Positions 1 to 6,098 of a DNA stretch of 7,841 nt are shown here, in pieces (positions within the stretch are counted from its first letter, which is position 1; every line of letters begins with the position of its first letter). A model generated the notes under the pieces. It was given only the letters and a program-made list of their open reading frames with translations, had not been told where the DNA came from and searched no databases. Location: contig CAKPKQ010000030.1 of NCBI GenBank assembly GCA_934167305.1, positions 1 through 7,841 on the forward strand, written 5' to 3'. A program made the position numbers and the translations under genes. This DNA is from an uncultured Clostridia bacterium. Lineage in GTDB: Bacteria > Bacillota > Clostridia > TANB77 > CAG-508.

Positions 1-18
1 TGACAGTCGAAAAAATAT

Positions 19-26
19 AAAAGGAG
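19..26 (+). promoter_or_regulatory. Ribosome binding site that supports a GTG start
   Basis: AAAAGGAG ends 7 nt before a GTG codon at 34. This ideal spacing supports GTG as the start of the first gene, although GTG is less common than ATG. The bases before it (1-18) are too few to identify an upstream gene or promoter. Confidence 0.8.
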
Positions 27-33
27 AAATAAA

Positions 34-1092
34 GTGGAAGAGGAAGTAAAATTATCTTTTTGGAAGAAACTAAAAATAAGCATATTTGGATTAGAAGAAT
101 ACAAGAAATTAGTATTACAAAAAACAAGTAAAACAATAGCTTATATTGTGATACTAATATTAATTTTTGCTTCCTTGTTAAGCTTGGCAGTTACTTATAA
201 ATTTACACGAAAAGTAAGCGAAGTAAAGCAATATATAGAAACAAATGTAGAAACACTCCAATTCGATAATGGAAAAATTACAATAAATGAAAAAGAAAAC
301 GACCAATTGGACATGCTGTTTGACGGAAAAGTTATTATAGATACAAAAGAGGACTTAGAGGAAGAACAAATAAATAAATATGAAGAAGAGCTAAAAAACT
401 ATTATAATGGAATCATAATCTTACAAGATAGGGTAATAATTAGGTCTAATTCTACTGATGTATTAGCAACTATATCATTAAATGATCTTTCAAATAAATT
501 CAACATAGTAAAATTCGACAAACAAAATATAATTGAATTGTTATCTGGAAAAGATTTATATATAGCATTTTATATAACAATGTTTATATATTTATTTATA
601 ATATATTTATCAACGGTACTACTAGATGCAATTCTTTACTCAATATTTGGATATGTAACAGGTTTAATATCAAACTTAAAAATAAGATATAGAAATGTAT
701 ATAATATTGCAATATATAGTTTAACATTACCTATAATATTAAATTTAATTTATGCAATAGTAAATGTTTTAACAGGATATACGGTAAAATATTTTTCAAT
801 TTTATATGCAGCAATTACATGTATTTATATTGTTGCAGCAATATTAATAATTAGATCAGAAATTATAAAAAAACAAATTGAACTTTCAAGAATTCTAGAA
901 GAGCAAGAAAAAGTAAAACAAGAAATGGAAGAACAGGAAAGACAAAAAAGAGAAGAAGAAGAAAAAGAAAGAATACGTAAAAAAGACGAAAAACAAAGGC
1001 AAGAAGAAAAAAAGCAAAAACAAAATAAAAAAGCTCCAAAAGATGGAGAAAACCCAGAACCACAAGCTAATATTAAAACAGAGGAACTTTAA
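34..1092 (+). CDS. DUF1189-like four-helix membrane protein with charged cytoplasmic tail
   Basis: Membrane protein of 352 residues starting at GTG. The N-terminus is a short amphipathic stretch (FWKKLKISIFGLEEYKKL, about residues 9-26), followed by a first membrane helix (about 34-54). An extracytoplasmic region of about 120 residues follows, then three more hydrophobic segments (about 176-206, 224-247 and 252-274). This is the layout of the DUF1189 family, which I recognise from the opening motif and the helix pattern; no biochemical function is established for that family. After the last helix comes a very charged Glu/Lys/Arg/Gln-rich tail (about 275-335), probably a cytoplasmic coiled coil or long helix, and a short Pro/Asn-rich end. 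The gene ends 19 nt before ftsH on the same strand with no terminator between, so the two are probably cotranscribed. A role as adaptor or regulator of the protease is inference from this position. Composition matches its neighbours. Confidence 0.75.
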   Translation: MEEEVKLSFWKKLKISIFGLEEYKKLVLQKTSKTIAYIVILILIFASLLSLAVTYKFTRKVSEVKQYIETNVETLQFDNGKITINEKENDQLDMLFDGKVIIDTKEDLEEEQINKYEEELKNYYNGIIILQDRVIIRSNSTDVLATISLNDLSNKFNIVKFDKQNIIELLSGKDLYIAFYITMFIYLFIIYLSTVLLDAILYSIFGYVTGLISNLKIRYRNVYNIAIYSLTLPIILNLIYAIVNVLTGYTVKYFSILYAAITCIYIVAAILIIRSEIIKKQIELSRILEEQEKVKQEMEEQERQKREEEEKERIRKKDEKQRQEEKKQKQNKKAPKDGENPEPQANIKTEEL

Positions 1093-1094
1093 AT

Positions 1095-1101
1095 AAAGGA
1101 G
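1095..1101 (+). promoter_or_regulatory. Ribosome binding site of ftsH
   Basis: AAAGGAG lies 10 nt before the ATG at 1112 and just after the stop codon of the preceding gene. It fixes the ftsH start. Confidence 0.75.
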
Positions 1102-1111
1102 ATATTATAAA

Positions 1112-2908
1112 ATGGACAATGACAACAAAAAGCCAAATAAAAAATCAGCTAGATTTTATTATTTAGTTGCTGGTGTTATATTAATTATAGCAATTGCAAT
1201 AGCTACAATGATTGTTGTAAATTCTAAAAAAGATGAAGATAACAAGATAATTAGCTATACCGATCTTATCAAACAAGTAGATGAGGGAAAAATTGAAAAA
1301 GTCGAAATGACAGTAGGAAGTACATCTATTAAAGTAAAAGTAAAAGATGTAGAAGAAGAAAAAAACGCAATGGTTCCAAACACTCAAGCTTTTATAGAAT
1401 TAATTCAAGATCAAAAATTAAAAGGTAATGACATAGAATTAATTCAAAAACAACAAAATGTATTTTATAAAGCATTTGACTATGTATTTTCACTATTGCC
1501 AACAATATTACTAATAATATTATTTGTTGCAGTATTTAAAATGCAAGGTTTAGGAGACAAAGGCAAAGTATATGATGCAGAAACAACAAAATCAAAAATT
1601 AAATTTGATGATGTAGCAGGTTTAGACGAAGAAAAAAGTGAAATGATAGAAATTGTAGATTTCTTAAAAGAACCTAAAAAATTCTATGAGATGGGTGCGA
1701 AAATCCCTAGAGGTGTTTTACTTTGTGGACAACCAGGTACTGGTAAAACTTTAATAGCAAAAGCAATTGCAGGAGAAGCAAAGGTTCCATTTATATCAAT
1801 GAGTGGTTCTGAATTCATAGAAATGTTTGCTGGTTTAGGAGCGTCGCGTGTTAGAAAGCTATTTGAAAAAGCTAAAAAAATCGCACCATGTATAGTGTTT
1901 ATAGATGAAATAGATGCCATTGGCTCAAGAAGATCAAGTGGAAGTGGTGCTGAAACAGAAAACAACCAAACTCTAAACCAATTATTAGTTGAAATGGATG
2001 GATTTGACACAGAAGAAACAATTATTGTTTTGGCAGCAACAAATAGACCAGAAATGCTAGACAAAGCATTACTAAGACCAGGAAGATTTGATAGACAAAT
2101 TACAATAGCTCTTCCAGATATGAAAGGAAGAGAAGAAATACTAAAAATTCATGCAAAAGATAAAAAATTTGCAGAGAATGTTAGTATGAAAGATATTGCA
2201 GGAGATACAGCAGGATTTACAGGAGCTGAACTTGCTAATATTTTAAATGAGGCAGCAATTATCGCTACTATCAAAAGACATAAAGTAATAACACAAAATG
2301 ATATTGAAGATGCAGTTAAAAAAGTAACAGTGGGATTAGAAAAACAAAGTAGAGTAATATCTGAAAAAGATAAAAGATTAACAGCTTTCCATGAAGCAGG
2401 TCATGCAATTGTAAGTAGCCAACTAGAAACACAAAAAGATATAAAAGAAGTTTCAATTATACCTCGTGGAGTTGCAGGTGGTTATACTATGTATAAAACA
2501 AATGAAGATAAGTATTACATTTCAAAAAGAGAAATGGAAGAAAAATTAATTGCATTACTTGGAGGAAGAGCTGCCGAAAAATTAGTATTAAATGATATAT
2601 CAACAGGTGCAAGTAATGACATTGAAGTAGCAACTCAAATAGCAAAAGATATGATTATAAAATACGGAATGAGTGAAAACTTAGGCCCAATTTCAATAAA
2701 TACAGAAAAAGATCCATATGAATTACAATTATTAGGTGAAAAATTTGGAGATGCAATTGGTGCAGAAGTTAAAATTATGCTAGATACAGCATATGCAAAA
2801 GCTCAAGAAATTTTGAATAACAATATGGATAAATTACATGCGGTTGCAGAAGTTTTAATACAAAAAGAAATTATCTCGGCAGAAGAATTTGAAGAGATAA
2901 TAAAATAG
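1112..2908 (+). CDS. ftsH: ATP-dependent zinc metalloprotease FtsH
   Basis: Membrane-anchored AAA+ protease of 598 residues, expected to form a hexamer that extracts and degrades membrane and damaged cytosolic proteins. Residues 15-37 form the first membrane helix, about 40-120 the extracytoplasmic domain, and 124-143 the second helix. The ATPase domain follows: Walker A GQPGTGKT (206-213), pore loop MFAG (238-241), Walker B IVFIDEID (261-268), and the second region of homology TNRPEMLD...RPGRFDR (310-328) with arginine fingers R322 and R325. The peptidase domain has the zinc motif HEAGH (427-431; H427, H431, catalytic E428) and the likely third ligand D503 in TGASND. All catalytic residues are present, so it should be active. 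Some positions differ from the usual family sequence: GQPG for GPPG, and FAGLG for FVGVG in the pore loop. It ends shortly after the peptidase domain, without the longer tail of the Bacillus or E. coli proteins. It may be a second, specialised FtsH. It follows the DUF1189-like gene, and its stop abuts the repeat hairpin at 2909. Confidence 0.95.
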   Translation: MDNDNKKPNKKSARFYYLVAGVILIIAIAIATMIVVNSKKDEDNKIISYTDLIKQVDEGKIEKVEMTVGSTSIKVKVKDVEEEKNAMVPNTQAFIELIQDQKLKGNDIELIQKQQNVFYKAFDYVFSLLPTILLIILFVAVFKMQGLGDKGKVYDAETTKSKIKFDDVAGLDEEKSEMIEIVDFLKEPKKFYEMGAKIPRGVLLCGQPGTGKTLIAKAIAGEAKVPFISMSGSEFIEMFAGLGASRVRKLFEKAKKIAPCIVFIDEIDAIGSRRSSGSGAETENNQTLNQLLVEMDGFDTEETIIVLAATNRPEMLDKALLRPGRFDRQITIALPDMKGREEILKIHAKDKKFAENVSMKDIAGDTAGFTGAELANILNEAAIIATIKRHKVITQNDIEDAVKKVTVGLEKQSRVISEKDKRLTAFHEAGHAIVSSQLETQKDIKEVSIIPRGVAGGYTMYKTNEDKYYISKREMEEKLIALLGGRAAEKLVLNDISTGASNDIEVATQIAKDMIIKYGMSENLGPISINTEKDPYELQLLGEKFGDAIGAEVKIMLDTAYAKAQEILNNNMDKLHAVAEVLIQKEIISAEEFEEIIK

Positions 2909-3020
2909 AAAAACGTGCCAATGGGGACGGAGAATATTGGCACATTTTAGAATTTAATTTTGTTATTCTTCATTAATAGTCAAATGTGCCAATATTCTCC
3001 GTCCTCATTGGCACGTTTTT
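2909..3020. repeat. REP/BIME-like inverted repeat, long nested hairpin
   Basis: Two 39-nt arms (2909-2947 and 2982-3020) are inverted copies of each other around a 34-nt loop. They differ at one position only (G2924 opposite T3005), which would be a G-U pair in plus-strand RNA. Each arm also contains its own palindrome: GTGCCAAT at 2915-2922 with ATTGGCAC at 2936-2943, and GTGCCAAT at 2986-2993 with ATTGGCAC at 3007-3014, separated by a GGACGGAGAAT-type core. Palindromic units in mirrored pairs are typical of REP/BIME elements mobilised by RAYT-type (Y1) transposases. From memory, clostridial repeats with a GGGGACGG core look similar, but I cannot check genome copy number here. No transposase lies in the window. 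A MITE is the alternative. Confidence 0.75.
2909..3020. terminator. Bidirectional terminator between convergent genes
   Basis: The hairpin stem is followed by TTTTT at 3016-3020 on the plus strand, and the AAAAA at 2909-2913 gives the same U-run for minus-strand transcripts. It begins directly after the ftsH stop codon and overlaps the end of the pseudouridine synthase gene. It is the only terminator-like structure between these convergent genes. The terminator role is inferred from structure. Confidence 0.65.
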
Positions 3021-3857
3021 ATTATTCAAATAATTTAAAATACCAGCATCAGTCTTAAAACAAAACTTCAATGAACAACTACAAAGCTGTTGATATTTAT
3101 ATTTAAATTTCTTATTAATTTCTCTATCACCATATTTCCCATCACCGATAATAGGGTAACCAATATGAGCCAAATGAGCCCTTATCTGATGAGTTTTACC
3201 AGTATGTAAATTAACATCTAGCAAACTGGTATTATTTTTACTATTAGAGCTAATTACTTTATATGAAGTAATAATTTTTTCATACCCTTTTTTAGGAATA
3301 TCAGAAATATATACTAAAGATTTTTTTGCATCTTTAAAAAGATATGCAGTTAACGTATCTTCTTTTTTACAAGGAATACCATAAACTAAAGCCCTATAAT
3401 GCTTTTCAATTTCACGATTTTTGAATTTATCTAACAAAATATTTAAAGCCTCTTCATTTTTGGCAAACAAAACTAATCCAGTAGTATTTCTATCTAAACG
3501 ATGGCAAGGAAAGATAGAAGTACTGTTATAATATTTACAAAGTTCAGTAGTTAAGCTGTTCTCACCAACTACTTCAATTTCAGCAGGTTTATTTACAACC
3601 ACAATATTATCATCTTCATAAATAATATCAATGTTAAAACTTTTATCCTTAAATAATTGCTCGTCAGGAATAAATACTTTTATGACATCACCAGAATGTA
3701 GAATAACATTATCAGAAACCCTAGTGTCATTTACTCTAACATCCCTTTTACGCAAAGCTTTATATAAAGTATTAAGCTTAAGCCCATCAAAATTATCTAG
3801 TAAAAAACTATTCAATTTTTTTCCATCATATTTTTTATTAACAACAATTTCTTTCAT
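2973..3857 (-). CDS. RluA/RluD-family pseudouridine synthase
   Basis: Enzyme of 294 residues that should convert specific uridines in rRNA or tRNA to pseudouridine in the cytoplasm; the target base cannot be read from the sequence. Residues 1 to about 62 form an S4-like RNA-binding domain. The catalytic domain has the family signature HRLDRNTTGL (119-128) with catalytic Asp122, and the downstream motif LHTGKTHQIRAHL (217-229). KPA at 90-92 is another typical family element. I place the start at ATG 3857-3855 (MKEIVV), where family members usually begin. A TTG at 3893 would add 12 residues, but it is the first part of the -35 box, so it cannot be translated. There is no Shine-Dalgarno sequence and the mRNA is probably leaderless. 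Residues 280-292 are encoded by one arm of the inverted repeat, so the last 15 residues are probably not ancestral. The gene converges on ftsH and is divergent from the small gene at 3947. Confidence 0.92.
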   Translation of the reverse strand: MKEIVVNKKYDGKKLNSFLLDNFDGLKLNTLYKALRKRDVRVNDTRVSDNVILHSGDVIKVFIPDEQLFKDKSFNIDIIYEDDNIVVVNKPAEIEVVGENSLTTELCKYYNSTSIFPCHRLDRNTTGLVLFAKNEEALNILLDKFKNREIEKHYRALVYGIPCKKEDTLTAYLFKDAKKSLVYISDIPKKGYEKIITSYKVISSNSKNNTSLLDVNLHTGKTHQIRAHLAHIGYPIIGDGKYGDREINKKFKYKYQQLCSCSLKFCFKTDAGILNYLNNKNVPMRTENIGTFDY

Positions 3858-3864
3858 GTACTTT

Positions 3865-3893
3865 AGTATACACTCTTTTATGTATAATGTCAA
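3865..3893 (-). promoter_or_regulatory. Strong promoter giving a leaderless mRNA
   Basis: On the minus strand, a perfect -35 box TTGACA (3893-3888) is followed by a 17-nt spacer and the -10 box TATACT (3870-3865). Only 7 nt separate the -10 box from the ATG at 3857, so transcription should start at or within a base of the A of the start codon. This explains why no ribosome binding site is seen. Confidence 0.8.
3883..3888 (+). promoter_or_regulatory. Possible -10 box for the small gene at 3947
   Basis: TATAAT, a perfect -10 hexamer preceded directly by TG, lies 58 nt before the ATG at 3947. No good -35 box is seen 16-18 nt upstream, so it would be a weak or activated promoter. It shares one base with the -35 box of the divergent promoter, so the two polymerases would compete. 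Confidence 0.4.
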
Positions 3894-3946
3894 AACAGTA
3901 ACAAAAAAATGTGTCTAACATAAAATAAACCAAAAGGAGAAAAAAT

Positions 3947-4300
3947 ATGTGGGACTTTATATTTAATGTGATAATATGGGTATTGGCATTATATGGTTTA
4001 ATTGAAATCATAAAAACAATAATTTATACATATACATATACAAATCTAAAACCAAATGGTACTTATATAATAATAGCGGTAAAAAATCAAGAGGATAAAA
4101 TAGAAGGACTTTTAAGATCAGTATTATTTAAAATTACCTACGGAACAGAGGAATACATAAAAAATATTATTGTAGTGGATCTAAACTCAAAAGATGATAC
4201 TAAAAAAATTATTGAAAAAATGAGTGAAGATAATGAAAACATCAAAGTGACTAGTTGGAAGGAATGCAGAGATTTATTTGACAATATAGATGACATATAA
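3947..4300 (+). CDS. Small membrane-anchored protein with partial glycosyltransferase-2-like fold
   Basis: Protein of 117 residues with a good ribosome binding site (GGAG at 3936-3939, 7 nt before ATG). Residues 5-30 are one hydrophobic membrane segment. The soluble part resembles the first half of a GT2 (GT-A fold) glycosyltransferase: a strand YIIIAVKNQE (40-49) where the family has a VSVIIPxYNE-type sequence, a helix ending at FKI (61-63), then NIIVVDLNSKDDTKKI (73-88) where the family has IIVVDDGSTDNT. It stops soon after, before the DxD metal-binding motif, so it should not transfer sugars. It is not obviously a broken gene: it has its own ribosome binding site and ends just before a clean terminator. 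I recall similar short proteins in other Clostridia but no known function. It stands alone as a single-gene unit. A nucleotide-sugar-binding or regulatory role would be speculation. Confidence 0.7.
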   Translation: MWDFIFNVIIWVLALYGLIEIIKTIIYTYTYTNLKPNGTYIIIAVKNQEDKIEGLLRSVLFKITYGTEEYIKNIIVVDLNSKDDTKKIIEKMSEDNENIKVTSWKECRDLFDNIDDI

Positions 4301-4348
4301 AATACACTTTAAATTATAAAAAAATAAGTAATTTAAAGTGTATTTTTT
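4299..4348 (+). terminator. Intrinsic terminator, perfect 18-bp stem
   Basis: Arms 4299-4316 and 4329-4346 are perfectly complementary around a 12-nt loop, and the stem runs into TTTTTT (4343-4348). It starts inside the stop codon of the small gene and separates it from the sortase operon. The stem is AT-rich with a short ACACTTTAAA core, but its length should compensate. Confidence 0.85.
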
Positions 4349-4417
4349 GAATATTACAATAGTAACTAAAAACTTACGGAAAAAAGAAAATTAAAACACA
4401 AAAATTGGAAAAATTTG

Positions 4418-4446
4418 TTTACAAAAAGGTTAAAATGTGATATAAT
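4418..4446 (+). promoter_or_regulatory. Promoter of the sortase operon
   Basis: TTTACA (4418-4423), an exact 17-nt spacer and TATAAT (4441-4446), with an extended -10 TGA (4438-4440). Transcription should begin near 4453, leaving a leader of about 40 nt. Between the terminator and this promoter (4349-4417) I see only AT-rich sequence and no gene. No operator or riboswitch is evident. Confidence 0.8.
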
Positions 4447-4480
4447 ACAAATGCTCGTCAAAGGAGAAAAAGTTTTTTAT

Positions 4481-4487
4481 GGAGGGG
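4481..4487 (+). promoter_or_regulatory. Ribosome binding site that decides the start of the MPVTG protein
   Basis: GGAGGGG ends 6 nt before ATG 4494, ideal spacing. A second purine-rich AAGGAG at 4461-4466 is 12 nt before an upstream in-frame ATG at 4479, too far to be efficient. Starting at 4494 also places the charged MKK end of the signal peptide at the true N-terminus. Confidence 0.75.
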
Positions 4488-4493
4488 TTAAAT

Positions 4494-5471
4494 ATGAAAA
4501 AAGCTTTAAACAAAAAAATAATGTTAATTACATTACTAACAATCACATTAATAACATTATTTCAAAGTTTTTCATTTGCCAAAAGTGAAAGCACACAAAT
4601 GATAAAAAAAGGCGAAAAGGAGTATATAATTTATATTTCAAATTTACTAAATAGCAAATTTGAATTTGCATTCGCAAACAAAAAAGATGAAATTGAATCA
4701 AACCTAAAATTTTATGATTCAGCTGTAGATTCATCAGAAAATGGAAACAACATAGCATATGTTGATGAAAACATTTACAATACATATTTTGATGGAAAAG
4801 CTGAAACTTTTTTATGGGTAAAAGGAACTGAAATTAAAGCAGAAAAAATAGAATTATCTAATGCTTTAACTGAAGAAAACATTCAAGACTTAAACAAAGT
4901 TACAAAGAAAATTGCTATTAAAATTGGAAATGAAACCAAAACAGATAAAAATGAAGAAGGAACAGAAGTTACCTATACAAAGGGTACAATAATAATTGAC
5001 GATAACTCAGAAACAAAATACACTTACAACATGGTACCAGTAAAAGCAGGTACAGACGAAGAAAAATTAGCAGACCTTGCAAATAAAATGAATAACTTAA
5101 CAGATAAAAACATATTTGAAAAATTATCTGTATATAGTCAATTTAAAGAACTATACGAAAAACTTATACCAGCTGAAGGTTGGAAAGATGTAGAATCAAA
5201 AACAATCAAACAACCACAAGAATCAAAAAAAGGTGATAAATACTTAGTTTGGTTAAAAGCTGATAACACAATAGATCTTCAAATTATGACATCTAGTGAA
5301 GAATACAAAGAAAACGAAAAAACAGAAAACGTAATTGTAAAAGAAGTAACTAAAATGCCAGTTACAGGTGAAAGCTTAGTTTTATATATTGTAGCAGCTG
5401 TATTACTTGTACTAATTGTTACAATAGTAATTTTAAAAGTAAAAAATAAAAAATCAGATAAAAATGAGTAA
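4494..5471 (+). CDS. Secreted cell-wall-anchored protein with MPVTG sorting signal
   Basis: Precursor of 325 residues. The N-terminus is a typical Sec signal peptide: MKK, Lys-rich, a hydrophobic stretch 9-23, and probable cleavage after SFA (residue 29). The C-terminus is a complete sortase signal: MPVTG (288-292), a hydrophobic span 295-314, and a positively charged tail KVKNKKSDKNE. Sortase would cut between T291 and G292 and link the protein to peptidoglycan. M replaces L of the usual LPxTG. The mature part (30-287) is Lys/Glu/Asn-rich, and its alternating pattern suggests beta structure (for example around residues 107-147 and 158-183); I recognise no known domain. It has no cysteine and no repeats. 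It is the first gene of an operon; the sortase starts 3 nt after its stop, which makes this protein a strong candidate substrate of that enzyme. It could instead be a minor pilin-like subunit, but I see no pilin motif. Confidence 0.8.
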   Translation: MKKALNKKIMLITLLTITLITLFQSFSFAKSESTQMIKKGEKEYIIYISNLLNSKFEFAFANKKDEIESNLKFYDSAVDSSENGNNIAYVDENIYNTYFDGKAETFLWVKGTEIKAEKIELSNALTEENIQDLNKVTKKIAIKIGNETKTDKNEEGTEVTYTKGTIIIDDNSETKYTYNMVPVKAGTDEEKLADLANKMNNLTDKNIFEKLSVYSQFKELYEKLIPAEGWKDVESKTIKQPQESKKGDKYLVWLKADNTIDLQIMTSSEEYKENEKTENVIVKEVTKMPVTGESLVLYIVAAVLLVLIVTIVILKVKNKKSDKNE

Positions 5472-5474
5472 GGT

Positions 5475-6071
5475 ATGAAAAAAATAATATATAATATAAC
5501 TTTAGTAATATTAGCCGTCACTTTCTTAGCAGTTGTATCAGTTATTGTTACTAAACGTACAAATAACCAAATAAAAGAAAAAGAGTTAACTAATGCGGTT
5601 TCAGATATCAAAATAAAGATTGAAGAAAATAAATCAGCATCAGTTAATGCCACTAAAAAAGTTGAAACAAAATATAAAGGGTATGATGTAGCAGGAATAA
5701 TTAAAATTCCAAAAATCAACATTGAATATCCAATTATAGATAAAACAACTGACGCAACAATGGCATTATCAATTACAAAGTTTTGGGGCAATAATGTCAA
5801 TGATGTGGGCAACTTTACAATGGCAGGTCATAATTATTTTGATGGAACAATGTTCAGTAGTACAAACAAACTAAAAATAGGGGATGTCATTGAAATGACA
5901 GATTTAGATGGATACACTATTGAATATGAAGTATTTGATAAATATGTTACTGACCCAAATGATATAAACTGCGTAAAAAGTGTTAAAGAAAATACGAGAG
6001 AAATTACTCTCATAACTTGCATTAACGGAAGAAGCAATAGGCTTATAGTAAAAGCAAGACAAAATATATAA
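5475..6071 (+). CDS. Sortase (transpeptidase), possibly class D
   Basis: Membrane-bound cysteine transpeptidase of 198 residues that attaches surface proteins to the cell wall. Residues 4-26 form one N-terminal membrane anchor, followed by a polar linker to about 65 and the beta-barrel domain (about 70-195). The family entry motif GIIKIPKINIEYPI is at 74-87. The catalytic triad is visible: H119 in AGHN, C182 in TLITC, and R189 in NRLIV, with R186 nearby. The TLITC signature, the short length and the single N-terminal anchor fit class D better than class A or B, but class assignment needs a tree. Start ATG 5475 is 3 nt after the preceding stop, and AAGG (5470-5473) is too close to act as a normal ribosome binding site. 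Translation is therefore probably coupled to the gene before it. Its likely substrates are the MPVTG protein upstream and perhaps the large surface protein downstream. Confidence 0.9.
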   Translation: MKKIIYNITLVILAVTFLAVVSVIVTKRTNNQIKEKELTNAVSDIKIKIEENKSASVNATKKVETKYKGYDVAGIIKIPKINIEYPIIDKTTDATMALSITKFWGNNVNDVGNFTMAGHNYFDGTMFSSTNKLKIGDVIEMTDLDGYTIEYEVFDKYVTDPNDINCVKSVKENTREITLITCINGRSNRLIVKARQNI

Positions 6072-6073
6072 AA

Positions 6074-6096
6074 TTTGGTAAAAAGGGGGCACCAAA
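6074..6096 (+). promoter_or_regulatory. Ribosome binding site inside a small hairpin loop
   Basis: TTTGGT (6074-6079) can pair with ACCAAA (6091-6096), placing the ribosome binding site AAGGGGG (6083-6089) in the 11-nt loop just before the ATG at 6099. The stem is short and AT-rich, so an effect on translation is only possible. The GGGGG run is 9 nt from the ATG and supports that start. Confidence 0.4.
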
Positions 6097-6098
6097 AA

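Noticed and set aside
863..1063. Minus-strand frame rich in Leu and Phe
   Set aside because: It is the complement of the Glu/Lys-rich tail (GAA/AAA codons give TTC/TTT), not a gene.
1684..2064. Minus-strand open frame of 126 codons inside ftsH
   Set aside because: It is antisense to the conserved AAA+ motifs and is explained by codon bias of that gene.
3858..3893. In-frame 12-residue N-terminal extension of the pseudouridine synthase from TTG at 3893
   Set aside because: The TTG is part of the -35 box of the gene's own promoter, there is no ribosome binding site, and the family normally starts at the MKEI methionine.
3631..3918. Plus-strand frame of 95 codons
   Set aside because: It lies antisense to the N-terminal domain of the pseudouridine synthase and has no ribosome binding site or family features.
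4479..4493. Upstream ATG adding MEGLN to the MPVTG protein
   Set aside because: It overlaps the GGAGGGG ribosome binding site of ATG 4494, and its own candidate site is 12 nt away. The extension also puts acidic residues before the signal peptide.
5279..5812. Minus-strand open frame of 177 codons
   Set aside because: It lies antisense across the end of the MPVTG gene and the sortase gene, both of which have clear motifs. Its protein is a hydrophobic shadow without family features.
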